DNA of 64,000 nucleotides, from assembly GCF_030463565.1 (NCBI RefSeq), contig NC_134644.1, positions 102,978,765-103,042,764 on the forward strand. The letters run 5' to 3'. The notes under the pieces were generated by a model. That model was not told the DNA's origin. It ran no database searches and saw only the letters and a list, made by a program, of their open reading frames with translations. Position numbers and translations under genes: made by a program. Of this stretch, positions 33,218-48,400 are shown in pieces (position 1 is the first letter of the stretch; every line of letters begins with the position of its first letter). This DNA is from Pelecanus crispus. Lineage: Eukaryota > Chordata > Aves > Pelecaniformes > Pelecanidae.

Positions 33218-36200
33218 TTTACCTTTTCATTTATGATAGTACAGTAAAATAATTTAACTAAAAAAAAAAAAAAAATCTAGCCCCAAGTTCCACGGTGTCA
33301 AGTACTCCACTCCAAACCACGAGCGACCATTAAAAGTCAAGAAAACGTTACTCCAGGTTTACAGTGACATTACCTTCAGGAGGACTTGGTCACAGAGGAC
33401 ACCACTACAAGCAGCATATTTAACGCTGTTCGCAGAGAGCAAGCCATCCCACGGCTCCAGACTCCGCGTCTCCCTGAACATCAGGTTTGGTTCATCTCAC
33501 ACGATAGCTTATAGGGAGCTGGGGGAGAAAGGAGGGCAGGGGAAGCGTGTGATTCGATTTCCATTTTCATAAAAGACAAACTTTGTGGTAATACATTTTG
33601 CCTGGATGGCAAATCCCAGGTGTGTAAACACAGCCAGAGCAATACAGCAACTGGAGGAAGACGAAGGGGTCAGTGTAACTAAGGCAAAAGGGAGTCACTT
33701 CTCTTTTGACACGATCAGGGCAGACGGGGAAATGATTCAGTAGCAAAATAGGTATCACAGTACACCTAGACTACAGAATCAGTGAGAATACACTTTAAGC
33801 TTGGTTGAGATCTGTTTACCTTTACAAATTCTGAAGAATATTTAAAATCTCCTCTTCCTTCCCCTTCCTCCCACAATTCTCGTCTGCTGCACTTTTCAAA
33901 AGCACAGAAGTTTGCTTTCACTGAAATTTAAGGCTATTATGAAAAAATGAAGTCTAGTTTCAAAACTAAGTATAAAAGTCAATCCACTCTAGAAGGTCTT
34001 AGATAACTCTAAATACAACATCTGTTTTCCAAAATGGATCAACTCATTTTTGTATTTGGAAGACAAAAAAGTTTATACTGCAAAAGTTTGTCTTCACACA
34101 CATACTTTTGTCCTAGAAACTGAACACTCTGATACCAGGAGTTACCACTGTGAGGTAACTTCAGCTCAGGACACCCACCCTTTGCTGAATCCAAATGTGC
34201 TGGTGGGAGAGGTTCATCATCACTCTCTTTGCCTCAAAGTACCAGATTATCAAAATATCTACTATGGAACATCTTAAAGTTAATCCACCTGGCTCTGAGA
34301 CAGGCTGAGGATGTACTTACACAAGCACATCTCAAGAAGCAGCAGTTTCTGGGAAGGAGTGCTGGGAAGACAATGTCTGCCTACAGCCTAAGTGTTCTCA
34401 CCCAAGAGAGAACAATACGAAGGAGCAGCAGAAATGGACGCAGTCCTAGCCATGACCACGGCTCCCAGTGCTCTTCATGGGCACAAGAGGATACTTTGCT
34501 TATTATACATGCACCTGTAAAAGTTCAATGCATTAGAGGACTTACATTTGAGAGAGTGAGGATCCTTTCCATCACAGGAAAGTGGATAATTTTGCATCCC
34601 CTGAATTAGGCAACAGGGTTGCTGGTGGTTTGAGCCAGCTGAATCTGGTCCAGAAGCAGCACCAAGCTAGGTAGAGCTTCACAAAAATGGCTACAACCAA
34701 CTCTTCTTCCTCCTAACCTTAAAGTGCTGGGAAAATGCAGCATGACCAGATTAGTAGCCTAGGAAAAAAAAATATCAACAGTCCTACCAAACATACCATT
34801 TCCTAGCATGATAGACAAGCTTCCTAGGAGTGTAGACCTTAAAATCCTCCACACATGCTGAGAAGAGTGTTACATATGGAAAAAATACAACCCTGAAGAA
34901 ACTGGTTAACAGTAAAAAGTATGGCAACCCCAATCTTGGTAAGGTCAAAAGGCATTTTTAGAATAAAAGTGACCCCTTCTAATGCAGGGCCTATTACTTC
35001 ATTTGTCCAATGGCATTTTTCACTAAAGAAATGCTCCTCCAATTACACAAGTCAAAGATAATACTTTAATAATAATATTTCAGACATTATTTAAGGTTTA
35101 GAACTTATTAGAACTTAATTTTTTTTTTTAACACACATTTCCTATTTTTATCTTGAAAGGACAGCTAATCTTAACAGTCACATATGGATAAAGACTCATT
35201 ACCTAAGGGCCATTTCTACACATCCTCAGTCTGACTCATTTGAGGTAAAAGAGCTTTTCTTTCCCCACAGAAACAGGCTCCTTACCAGTCAATACTTCAC
35301 CAGCTACTGCATATATGACTGACCTACCGACCAGAAGCGTCAGTGAAAAAGCAACTCCAACTATAGGTACATTAGCTACGGGCTCTGACCAACAACTGCA
35401 AAGTTGGCTGCACCTGCTGACAGTTATTATCTCCTGCAAAAGCTTATTTTTCACCTAAAAGAGAAGGCTAAGCATGGCACATATCTGACTGCAAGAATCA
35501 GTCATAATCCTCAGTCACATGGCATTGGTAAAATAACATTGTGTCACTTTGTAACATGTTATAAAAATTCACTGATTACCTTAACAGACTAGAAATAATC
35601 ACTGCAATTTTCCATTAAATATAGCATCATGAATTCAGTGAAATCAGAAAAAAAGTATTAAAAAAACCTTTCAAAATAGCTCCTTAGTTATACCGTGCTT
35701 GAACTGAACCACTGATATATGAGCAGCATGAGTAATCTCATTTCATTTCCCACCATAGCTCAAGACAGAACACAAACAATAAAAATAATCTATAAAAAAC
35801 ACAGTACATCAGAAATCTATGTAAAAAACGTACATCTGTATCAAGGAGCTCAGTAACAACTTAAAGCACCACTCAAAATTAAGTACCATACATGTTACAG
35901 TACATGCCATTTATTATGACAATTTAAGGCTAAAATAGGTACGACTCCCTTATAGTCAAGCTTTCTTATATTTATAAATGCATACAAACATTAAGTAGAT
36001 ACAAATGTGTAGGGGTTTTTTATTGCTCTGAACTGTCTACTACAACATACGACTTTCCCAGATGTCGTCTCAGTTTGCCTTTTTCAAACAAGCTGAAGTC
36101 CTACAATTGCAACTTACGGCACTTGTACGATTATAGACCTTCTTTGATTTGAGCTGTAAATAAATTCAAAGACATATCAGACAAAATTGCCCATCACTGC

Positions 36201-36481
36201 AAACTTTGTAACTTAGTTAACTAAACATTCGTCCATAAGATACATAAGAATTCACCACAAAGATTATTTTTGCAATTCTTCAGGATTTTCTTTTCAAAAT
36301 AATAGGTCTAACCAAGCGGCAAACAAGACAACCAGCAAGAAATGATTGACTAGTACCAGTCTAACAGACTGGGCTTTTTTTAAAAAAAAAAAAAAGGCTG
36401 AATACGTGCTCCAAAACAAAGAGCAAACTCTTCTTCTTGCTCATAGAGCAATTATGTTTCCTAATTACGTAGGGCAATGCC

Positions 36482-39400
36482 TCATTCTGCCAGTGCCAAA
36501 TTCTTTGACTGTAGCTTGTCCATTTCTTGACCAATATTTCCTTCAATGGTATCACACTGGGCAAGAAAAACCTGAGAGTAAGAAACAAACAAATGTTACC
36601 GGGGATGCAATTATAGCAGTGGTAGATGCTTCTTAAGAACAGAAACCACAGTTTCCATCATGAATTTGAAGAAGCCAACTCAACAACCACCTTCCAGTCC
36701 AGTTTTAGTAATAGCTTATTCACAATTTTGTTTACCCAGAATCCAACAGAAGCATGGTATTCGATAAGGCAACAACATGGTTGCCCATCCTCACCAGTCC
36801 TGCCACTGAAGTACTTTGAGTTGATCCAAAGTTCATAAACAACAGTAAGGATCATAAAGGCTCAGACAAGTTAGTGCTTCAGTTTCGAACATGACTTTTA
36901 AACTCTTCTCTAAAACATGTACTTCTGCAGCTGAGGGTGGGAGCAATAAACCTACTCAGTCAAATCTAAAACAAGCTTTCACTAAACCAAGGCCTCTTCT
37001 ATTTCTCAGGACTACAGGGCAACATGAACCCTCATCTTTATCAGTAAGTAGCTGGCGTGCCTCAAGAGACAGAAGGCTCCTTTCCAAAAAGGGCAGTCCC
37101 CAGCACCTTAAGCTTTCTTAGAACCTGCCCAAAAGTTCTTACAAGTACAGCAACCCATACACAGCAATTAAGAGCCAGCAGCCACTGGTCACTTGGATGT
37201 GCTGTACACAGCACAACATACCAGCATGTTAAGCCAATAAATTCTTTTAGGTCAGTTCCAATGTATGTGAGTACATGGTAGTTTCTGAGCAGACTCTCCC
37301 ACTACCTATACACATCTTGCACTCAGTTTTGCTATGCCTGAACTAGACTCTAACAGTCAAACCAGATATTTAATGTTATTTACATTAAAATGACATGAAA
37401 AAACTTCCTTCCCTCTAGAACAGCAACCTGTTGTGCCAGGTGAATGTTTCTCAATCATTGCACTGTTTTGAATCATCTATCTTCAACCAATCCCTTGAGC
37501 CGGCATCAACTCACTTCTGTGAGGACTTGAGGGATGAAAAAGTCAAGGTGGTAACAACTGCGGTCACTGACTGCAAGTGTTTTGTATTTGTGTCCCCATT
37601 CTGGAAGATACGCGATTGCCAGCAACTGAATGCAGTTAATAGATCCCCCTTGGTTTCATGCATACTTAAGAGTAATAAGCTTAACTTGCCATCGTTTTCT
37701 TGCTCTGGAAAAACAACATGTTGCTGACTACTCTGGTCTGAAACCCCTTAGATTCTTCTGCAGTCCTCAAACAGTTCATAACCTACAGCTGCAGAACAGT
37801 GTGCCTTTGGTCACAACACCACCATGCAACGCTATAGGCTTGGGGAAGAGTGGCTGGAAAGCTGCCTGGCTGAAAAGGACCTGGGGGTGTTGGTCGACAG
37901 CCGGCTGAACATGAGCCAGCAGTGTGCCCAGGTGGCCAAGAAGGCCAACAGCATCCTGGCTTGTATCAGGAATAGCGTGGCCAGCAGGAGCAGGGAGGTG
38001 ATTGTCCCCCTGTACTCGGCACTGGTGAGGCCACCAGTTTTGGGCCCCTCACTACAGTAAAGACATTGAGGTGCTGGAGCGTGTTCAGAGAAGGGCAACG
38101 AAGCTGGTGAAGGGTCTGGAGCACAGGCCTTATGAGGAGTGGCTGAGGGAACTGGGGTTGTTTAGTCTGAAGAAGAAGAGGCTGAGGGGAGACCTTATCG
38201 CTCTCTGCAACTACCTGAAAGGAGGTTGGAGTGAGGTGGGTGTTGGTCTCTTCTCCCAAGTAGTGAGCGATAGGACGAGAGGAAATGGCCCCAAGCTGCG
38301 CCAGGGGAGGTTTAGATTGGATATTAGGAAAAATTTCTTCACGGAAAGGGTAGTCAAGCATTGGAACAGGCTGCCCAGAGAGGTGGTGGAGTCACCATCC
38401 CTGGAAGTGTTAAAAAAATGGGTAGATGTGGCACTTCGGGACATGGTTTAGTCCAGTCTACCCTTGATTGGTTTAGTGCTGACTTGGTGGTGTAGGTTAA
38501 CGGTTGGACTGGATGATCTTAAAGGTCTTTTCCAACCTAAACGATTCTATGATTCTATGAAAGCACAATAATTCTGATCTCTGCTCAACAGAGTCTGCTT
38601 TATGCCCTAACAGCAGTTCTTACACAAAGCCCCGCTTATTTCTGCAATAACTTCACCCAAGAGTGTAGCTCTAGTAGCTTGCCATAAGGGTTACAGCCAT
38701 ACCTCTATTACAAACTCTCGCTGCTTTGGTCAGGCACAAGGAATCAAGAGCATGTTCAGAGCTCCATATAACATAGCTATGCCAGCAACCATCCTCATTT
38801 CAATTTGCATTATCTGACCATAACTGTACTCTAACAGAGTACAAAGGGCTTTGTCCCTAAAGCTGTAACAAAAAACATTTCTACTATGAAGTACTTCTTG
38901 ATAAGTCTTCCTCTAAAACAGATAGCTATTTAAAAAAAATTTGGGAAACATTTACAGAAACTATTTAATAAGGTTACAGTAAAAGACAAAACTTTTCAAC
39001 TCCATATACAAATGCAAGGTACTTTCACAAATAATTTGCAGGAGTCTAAGCTGTGACTGAAGCTAGCATAATACAAATGAAAGCAGTAATGTAAGTAGCA
39101 TTACCATTCATTTACGGAAGTTTGGCTTTTGGGGGAGGAGGGAGGAAGGACAAATTTCAGTATTTAGTAACAAACCTTCAGTTCAAGATCTCTAAGGAAA
39201 CAATACCTAGGAATTTGTAAGCATCATACAATGGCAAAGCAATTAAAAAACCTAGCCCCAGCAGAGCTGCTCTTCTGTACAGGTTTTACTTTACAGACTC
39301 TCCACGGAAAGTTGGTACGTTACAACAGAAGGTAAATTTTCCAAAGAACACCTCTAGCAAGGTCCAGCAGGAGTTAACAGTTGACTCCATCTTTGTGCCC

Positions 39401-42400
39401 AGACCCCTCCTCATTCATTACTCCAGCCCACCAAGGTACAGGAAAGGAGGAATCATCCCATTTTCTTTACAAGTTATCAGTTAATTAATTTACATCATCA
39501 GGCAGCCATAAGGCCAACCACTAATGTAAATTACAAACATTATCTGAAGACAGCATGAACTATGAAAATCTGTATTTCTGTATAATGTTTTATAAAGCTA
39601 TTAAATACCTCTTAAAGGGAGGTCCTAAGAAATACCAATGTAACAACAAATACTGAAAAAATCTAAGCTCTAAACAGCTCTCATTCTCACAAACTTCTGG
39701 TATACAAGTACCCAGCATTAATGGAAAACAAAAAAATAAAAATACTCACCTGAACCCTTTTCACCAACCCCTTCTTTTTCAGTTTGCAGTCACTGAAATT
39801 CTCTGGCAGATTCTGCAGTAAAATAAACAAACAAGTTGATGCAGCTTAAAGTTGAAATTAATGTATTAAACTTACAGAAAAAAATGAATGCATCAAAGAA
39901 TCCTCTTAACAGGCATCCTGAAAATACCATGCCTGCTCAGTAAGGATGATTGCACAAGAAAGAATTTAAAAGAAAAAGTCATAAATGCAGTAAGTCTGGG
40001 ATACAGCATGCTGATTACAAAGAATTGAGCTAGCAAATTTACCACGTCTTTTGGTAACATACAGCAATAACTGCATACACTGTTTTTGTCTACTGTGGCT
40101 TATGTTAACTGTTCTGCTGAGCTCCAACTTCAGATTTTTTCAGAGACTGTAAGATGAATTCATTTTTTAGAAACACATTAACTCAATCTCTTGCCATCAT
40201 TAGAACATATCATCAGTAAGGCAGGCATTGCCAGTCTGTTTAAGCTGTACATCTGATCTTCTCTGCAATCTACTCATGGAAGGGAACAGATGTGAAGTGT
40301 TACATGCTGACAGCTTTTAATTAATTCAAACGGCATCATCTTCCATACTCCTACCACCCAATATATTCGTGTATGTCATCTTAGCAAATGTTATATGCTT
40401 TGTCCTTTTGGAGTGGTATGAAATTGGGGTGTTGGTGGGGAATGGTGCTCAGATTTATGATTTTTTTTTTTGAAACAGTTAAACAGATGATTATCATATA
40501 AAGTTTATGTGAACACGCTTAGAAACATTATGCTCTCACTGTTGAAAATGCATAAAAATATTGGAGTTTCTCACTGGTATACCTTTTATTTTCCACCCTA
40601 ACTCTGTATCAAGAATAGAAGTTTCCCTATATTGCCCTCTGTTCTGTTTCAGCTAAAAGGCAAGTCCCACTGGGAGGTTTAGATACCTGTTAGTTACCAA
40701 AGTAACAATAATTAAAAAAAAATATGTTATTTTCTTCTAATGTCCAGCCAAACATACATAGTCTTAAATATAGGAGTCTTGCACATAGCCTAATATAGGA
40801 GTTAAAAATACACAAGACTCCACACTAAAATACAGTCCATCATGGGAAGTGAAACTACAGGCATCACTGAGATCCCTGAAGTTCAGGGATCACACTGCTC
40901 CAGTATTTGTGCAGTAATTACCACGCTGTGGTATCAGACAAAGAAATAATAATCACCAGGCTTAGCACGCGTTCCCAGCACCGTGGGTGAGGAGCAAATG
41001 GGCACACAACAGAGCAAGCTGTGACACATTCTTACATTTTACTTCTACATAAACTTATGGTTTAAAATACCTCTCACTCTTTCTACATTCAGCTGGAAGA
41101 AAGAATGCACAGCGCTGCTTCTTATCTCCTAGGAGTGTATGAAAGTTGGAACTGGGAGTTAACTATTAATGCACTAACCTCTTCCTAGAGTCAGGTTTTT
41201 TGCTTTATTTTGTTAGTTTGCTTTTGGAAAATGAGTAAGAGAAAGAATCTCCTGTTCCTGCAGTTCTAGCTTCCATTTCTGTTGCTCCAGTACCAGTTTT
41301 CCCAAACGGCAGCATTGTTAAGATGTATAAAACTCGTATCAACTTTTCACCCTTCCCTTCAAGATCAGAAAAGGTATCTCCCCTTGCAGAGAGCTTTTAT
41401 GTCAGACTGCACCTTCTGAAACGGAACCAGAAACTGGACATAATTCTTTCAGGTGGAAAAATGACCATCAGTAACAGAGGCATAAGAGAGTATGTGGATT
41501 AAAGGAGACACCCTTCCAAATGCAAACTGGTGCAGTGTTATCTTACAAACAGGGACAGAAATATCTAAAAACTATTAAGTTATGTTGTTTTTTTGTTTGT
41601 TTTAAATTGATGTTAATCCTCTTGATACCAAAAACACTCTACAGTTTGTCCTAAGATGCATTCCATCACCTATCTATCCTTTCCAACTCCTCTTATCTCA
41701 TGAGAAAGAGGAGAAGTAACTCTGAAAGTAAGTTACCAGGTTAACTCCAGGAATCTGTCATGCACAATGTAAATCCCGCTACAGGAGCCTGTTCTACGCT
41801 GATCACTTTCTTCATTTACGTAATGTTGCCTTACATCCTTGGATTTACAGCACAGGATAGGTTCAGAAGCTGTTAGTACGTTTTCAACAATGGTCTGCCT
41901 AAAATGAAAACTCCTTTTTACAAGTGACACATGTCCATTTTCTAATGCACAGGTTTTTTTCAGTTGTTACTTTGGGAAGCTTCTTTGCTCTTTACAAAGA
42001 GGACAAGAGGAAATGGGCTTAAGCTGCGCCAGGGGAGGTTTAGACTGGAAATTAGGAAAAATTTCTTTACGGAAAGGGTGGTCAGGCATTGGAACAGGCT
42101 GCCCAGAGAGGTGGTGGAGTCACCATCCCTGGAGGCGTTTAAAAAACGGGTAGATGTGGCACTTCGGGATATGGTTTAGTCTGGTCTACCCTTGATTAGT
42201 CTAGAGTGGGCTTGGTAGTGTTAGGTTAATGGTTGGACTGGATGATCTTAAAGGTCTTTTCCAACCTAGATGATTCTATGATTCTATGATTCTATAAGTG
42301 TATTTTTTAGTACTGTATACTGCAATAAGCCCTTGCTCACTGTAGCATGCTAAACCTATGTCTCCTCCCAATAAACAGGAGACTGAAAAGATTGTATTAC

Positions 42401-45400
42401 ATGCTTCTCTTTCAGAAACCGAATGCTTCAAAGACACTACAAAACAATTGAGGAGTTAGTTTAAACCTGTGGGTGAGCTCTCTTCAAACACCAGTTCTAG
42501 TTCACAAATAAAAAAGGTGGCCTTTGGAGTATTTATAGTTGTCACAGGGAAAAAAAGTTTTAAAAAAGTTATAAGAAGTGTTCTAGGGGGATCTTAAACA
42601 TAGGAGCTGCAACCACACAAGAAAACATTCCTATTTTCCCTTGGTTTTCAACAACACAATTAACTTTTTAAACGTAACAAAATATGACAAGAAACATTTA
42701 ACATAAAGAGAGTATTTGATGCATGCTATTGTGACTCCATATATGTAATAGCCTGAAAGAACAAAGATGGGTCAGGTCTAATTATTAATGGCTAATTCTT
42801 ACCAGAAAATGAAGATGTTATCTCATTGTCACAGAAATTCTTTTATGCCTTGAAGTTTTCCATGACTTGGAATTTCATAATAATCAAATTAAAAATGAAA
42901 TTATGCACTAGCCCAGTTACACTGCCCATCTCCCTCTGCCAAGTACTTATTTCAGGCTGTACTTTCTGAAAGAGATTCTGGCCTATGCAAGTATTCTTAC
43001 CAACCTGAAACAGCAAATTAACAAACAATTTTCTATCACCAGAATAGGCCTAAATTAACTTTCAATAGCAGACAAGGAACTCCAGCTGGGCTTACCACAC
43101 AAAGTCTGTTTCTAAAACAGCTATTGGTAACTAGAAGAAACTTTGAGTGTAAAGAAAACATTCAGACTATTTCTGTTTTTGACAACATTTTTGAAAATGG
43201 CTCTTTTTAATTAAATCTGTGCGTGCAAACTCGTATGTTTGCTTGCACACCTTCATAGCTGGTTTTTGGTTGTTTTTTTGGTTTGGTTTGTTTTTTTGGT
43301 GTTTTTTTTTTTTTTAAATCACACCTTGTAATCCTCTTGGCAGAGACATGGAATTGGAAGGCCTAAATGTACTAACTTATCAAGCTGCGTAAAAGGTGCT
43401 TTGCAATCAAATTAGTAAAGTTTACAAATCTTAACATCAAATTAAATCTCACAGTCTCTCTGTTTTACCTTAGTCAGCTTACGTCTCCTCTCCAGGAATA
43501 CGTTGTCCAACTATTCAGGGTTTAACAGGTGAAGCTGGCAATAAACCTTAAGTCACAATAACATTTCAATATTTAATTAAAATCAAATTTAATTAGTGAA
43601 GGATTAGCTTAAGCCTAGGTAGTGCTTATGCAAAACTCTTGCCAAAGCTACATTTTGGTGCTAGCATTGCTTGCAGAGCAGTAGTTTGGATTAGTATATG
43701 GCTTTCTACTGCACAGCACAATCTTAGTTTTATAGCAGGTCCCCTCTTTGCACTGCACTTTCTCTGTGACAAACCCTGCTCAAGTCTCACAGTCCTTGGT
43801 CTGTATGGTCTTAAACTTTCAAAAGTGATGCAGTGCTGGCTTCACACCAGCAACTTCTGTAGAACTCCTGGGCACAGGTTCTTTATCCTCCCCGCATCCA
43901 CCCAGAAACAGACCCTGAGTCCCCCTGTTACCAGTGCCTATCTCCCACCCCACACCCCCGAATTCAGAGTTGCTTAACCACATGCCTTCAAGAGTTCTCA
44001 TCCTGCAGATACACTGACAAGATGCACTGCAGAGACACACACGTTACATCCTCGAAGACTCATCTTTTGTATGCACAACACTCATGCTTTATACAATAAA
44101 TCCTTGAAACCAATCACCATGTACACAGTAATAAATTAATGCATGTGCTTTTTCCTGCCTCTAGATCTTCTCTATTCTTGAGTGTTCTTTTAACTACGAA
44201 CCCAGCATCCCTCTCTCCTGAGCACTGCTTCTGACAAAATACAGACTCTCTTGTCATTGCTTTCCCTTCTCCCAGCTGATCTTATAAAACCACCTCCCTT
44301 TGCCACAGAGCATCACCTTCAGCTCTGCTCAAGTTCCTTTTTGTTTTAGAAGTGCTTACAATAATGTTTTTTAAGCTTAGTGTTACCACCACATCTTTGT
44401 TCTCCTCTTTGGTTGTTTCTTATTTCCCAAACCATAGACCCCAGTAGGTAACACCCGATGCCTGAATCCACTTTATAGCAGTGTAGTCAGTTAATAAACA
44501 AAACAAATGCTAGTCAAATTTATTATTTATGACTTATTAGAACCAAAGTGACACCATTCTTAAAACAGGCAATCTCCTACACTAGCATTCACTAGCAATA
44601 ATACCTAGAAACATTTTTGGTTTGTTATCAAATTGCTTAAAAAAATAAAAATCTCTCTGCTACACATGGCACCAATGCTAATCAGTTGCAAACAAGGATT
44701 TTTTGCTGACACCCCATCCAACAGGAAGCTTTTTTGTTAGTTTCTTTTAAAAATCCAAAACAATTTACAGTATTTCAGTGTCTAGTTTTTATTGACTACC
44801 AGCCCTTCACTTTTAACTTATTGTTAAATAAATTGGTAAATTGAGTAAGCACATTATGTTGACACTGAATCTTTTTCATACAAGTAGGCATCTGAGCAAC
44901 TTCTTTAAAAGCAACTATAAATGGCAGCATTTGTCAATGGGTTTTCTGAATGCAGAGGTGGTAACTAAGCGCTCTACCTTCACTGAGGGGTGATAGTACT
45001 TTCATGCTCCTTGTGCTTTAGAAAAATTTTTCCCTGAAGCTTTGATTTTATGTTTATGATTCATGCTAAGAGATTTTAGAATTATACTAAGAAATGTTTA
45101 TCAAATGTTTAGTTATCCAAATAAATTCAAAGGTTTGGTAATAAGTTCTCAACTTATTGGAAGTGGCAAAACTTCCCAGAAGCCTGCGGAATGTTTGTTA
45201 CAGGCACAATGATGTTTTTTTCAGAATACTTCTTTCTTTTAATCCTTGAAATGTTAATTTGGTATTGATTTACCACATGAGGACTACAGCAGGAACAAGG
45301 AGACAGTGAAAAAAGCTTCATCAGAACAGTACAGAAATTTAAGTAATTATAACAAAAAAAAGTCCTCAAGAAAGGAAGATGGGCCACCAGAACATAATTA

Positions 45401-48400
45401 TGAGTCAGTAACATTATAAATGTTCTCAATACTTACACGTGCAATTTGCAGATGATTTTGTCGTGAATTTATGTAAACAACATCAGTGACTGGTATTTCA
45501 GAAGAGAAAGCTTTTTTTTTTCAGTTGTTAGAACAATCTGTTCTCTGCAATATTGTCTATCAAGATTACAAATCTGCCACTTAATAAGAAATTGTCGTGA
45601 GAACAAAGTAATCTCTCAGATAGCAGTATCAGTGACAGACTTCATGTAAATTAGAGCAGGGTCACAAGAAGTACATAGTGTCATGATGCTGGATTTAAGT
45701 TTTCCTACTGATCTCAGAAAAGCTTTCCTTTTTTTTCCTTGAAAAAGCCTTTCAGTTATTTAAAAAACTGTGCCAGCTGGTGAAGTCAATGATTTTCTAT
45801 TCTACTCACTGAGATTTGTAACGAGTGGTGTACTTTGACTTTTACTCCTGGACCAAATGTTTTAACTTGAAATAAATGGCATTTCTGGTGATACACACAC
45901 GCAAATCTTCAACTGTTGAACATGACTCAATTTGTATTCCTCCTGAAGAAAACTTCAAAGATCTGTGGCTTATGGGAACACCTGACTGTGTCACAGCATT
46001 CAAAAATCCTTCCTGCTGCGAAGCAGTAGCTATTTAAAGACATTTACGTTAAAATGTTTAAGTTACAGCTACTCTATCCAAAAGCATCCCTTCAAGACTT
46101 TCCTTTCACACCTGTGGCAGTGACAACACTGTGCTTTTTCTCTTCCACCTCAATACTGCATGACTACCGACCTACTTCCCCACTTCCTAAATCACTTCTT
46201 TTAAATCATAGCTGTTGAACACATGGAATCTAGTAAAAAGGAGTATTAGTTCCAAACTCAGCTCCTCTAATTAATGAGTTTGTCTGCTAACAGCAAGAGG
46301 GTGACATCCCTAGAATAGATAGAAAACAATATGCAGGCTTCCTCACCCTTAGCTCTCTGTAACCATACAAATCTCCATTTTGTATCAAGCTAGATGTCTT
46401 TGATTGATCCAAACAATGTATGACAGCCAAGACACTTTACAGACATTTCACAACAATTCTGCTAGGAAAACAAACTGGAACATTTCTAGTGTGAGCTTGC
46501 TGTATGTTTCACTTCTACAATGCATCCATTCTTCTCTCTTAGCAGGAAACAGCTCACTCAGTCACTTTTTCCCCCCTTATCCTTTTTTAACATGTTGTTG
46601 ATTGAATCAATAGCACATCTATATGGTCAATAGCATTCAAGAAATTTGTCAGAACTTGCCTTTTACTTGGCTAACAAAAAATACTAAATACTGTATAAAC
46701 CAATTCTGAGATACAGATAAAATACTTTCTGGAAGCTTTATGCTTTTCTGCTTTGCATTTCTATTTACCACTTCTTACTTCAGTGGAACCCGTTTATTGT
46801 TCATATACATACCTCATTACCGTTCTGTGTTGCTACCTCTGTATGTTGCACAGCTACAGTACAGCTAAGTAATACCTCAGGAAGTTGGTGGCCTGTTCAT
46901 CTGATCTGGTGTAATACCAGTACACTGAACAGCTACATTTTATGTAAAGTTTCCACCCAACTACACGTATCCTATCTGCAAGATTTCACAGAAGTTTCAC
47001 AGAAGTTCAGTTTTCATGACAAAAACCACAGCTGCCTTTGTTTATTAAAACAAATAAATACGGACTTTGGTACCTGTAACATAACTTCAATCACTCACTT
47101 ATTTCTTGCTTTAAAAATGTGAGGCTCGTCAATGTCGTACGTTCTTATACAACAAAGTAACAAACAGCTATTACAAATATTAAAGGACACTAATCATAGT
47201 TTTAGGTCTGGCTGCTCCACTTCCCTAAGAGACAAAACTGAAGCACAGGGACTCCACTATTTCCTAAATCTAAACATGCAGTCACCAGGTTACAGGTCTT
47301 CTAAAATCTTGTATGAAACCTAAAAGTCCCTTGTCCAGTACTATTTAGAGTATTTTGGATAAGGAGATAGGTAATAGCATGCCTTCTGTTTAAGCTATGC
47401 AAAAAGACCAGAATCAAAAGTAATCTTGGGAAACTCAGTTGGATTGATTAGGAAGCAGTGAAAATGGTTTTTCAAGGCTGCTTGCTGGGTTCCAGAACTG
47501 TACACCAGCATAGAAGTACTGACTTTTTTCTAAATAAGACTTAGTATCAGAAATTGAAGGGATCAAAAATAAGCTTTAATCCCATCCAAATGAAACTGTT
47601 GTCACCTTATTGCTATTTTCATGATAACACATAGTAAATCTGCCATTGCAAACAGAGGATCAGTTACATGAAGTCTGTATGTCTAACAGCATTCAAGAAC
47701 TGTCAGCAAAATATTTTCCTCTCTATGAGCCAGAAAAGGAAAGAGAAATTTTAAGACTTTAAAACACTTAGCATATTACAATTTTTTAAATTGTATTTAA
47801 GAACTGTTGGCTCTAACAAACAGCGAAGGCTAATTTACCATTAAAGGTGCACAATATGAAAGAATTAAATAAGTTAACGAGCTCCCTACCATTCCTAGGA
47901 ACACATCCATATTGTATAGCATTTGATGATGGCCAATTCAAATTATTACTCCATGACTTAGTCTGCTGCTGAACTTTGTCAAAGTGCCCATCAATTAAAC
48001 TACATTTGGTTCACCAAATTATGCATTTGCATGTAATTTTTCTGAAACAATGCCGTAAAGGGTCACTGTGCAAAGGAGTAGACCCAAAGACATCACTACC
48101 ACAGAAAAGCAGCATTTTTCCTTCAGAGCAGGACATTATGATCATAATATGCAACACAACTATATAATGAAGTTCACAAAGAATGACCAGCAGACAGAGA
48201 AATAGAATAAGGAAATACCCTAGCTGCCATCATCTTCTATTTTCTCTACACAAGTCCCTTATTCTCACCTAGCTCTCAGCACCTACATGATACAGGAAGA
48301 TATATATTACACTCTGGAAATACACTGTAAGGTTATGATCCATTAATGACTGTGAAGCACTTGGATATACCCCAGTACATTCCAAAGAAAGAATCAAGTC

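Noticed and set aside
37824-38451. ORFs on + strand that look like conserved protein
   Set aside because: They are pieces of CR1 ORF2, truncated and frame-broken, not a host gene.
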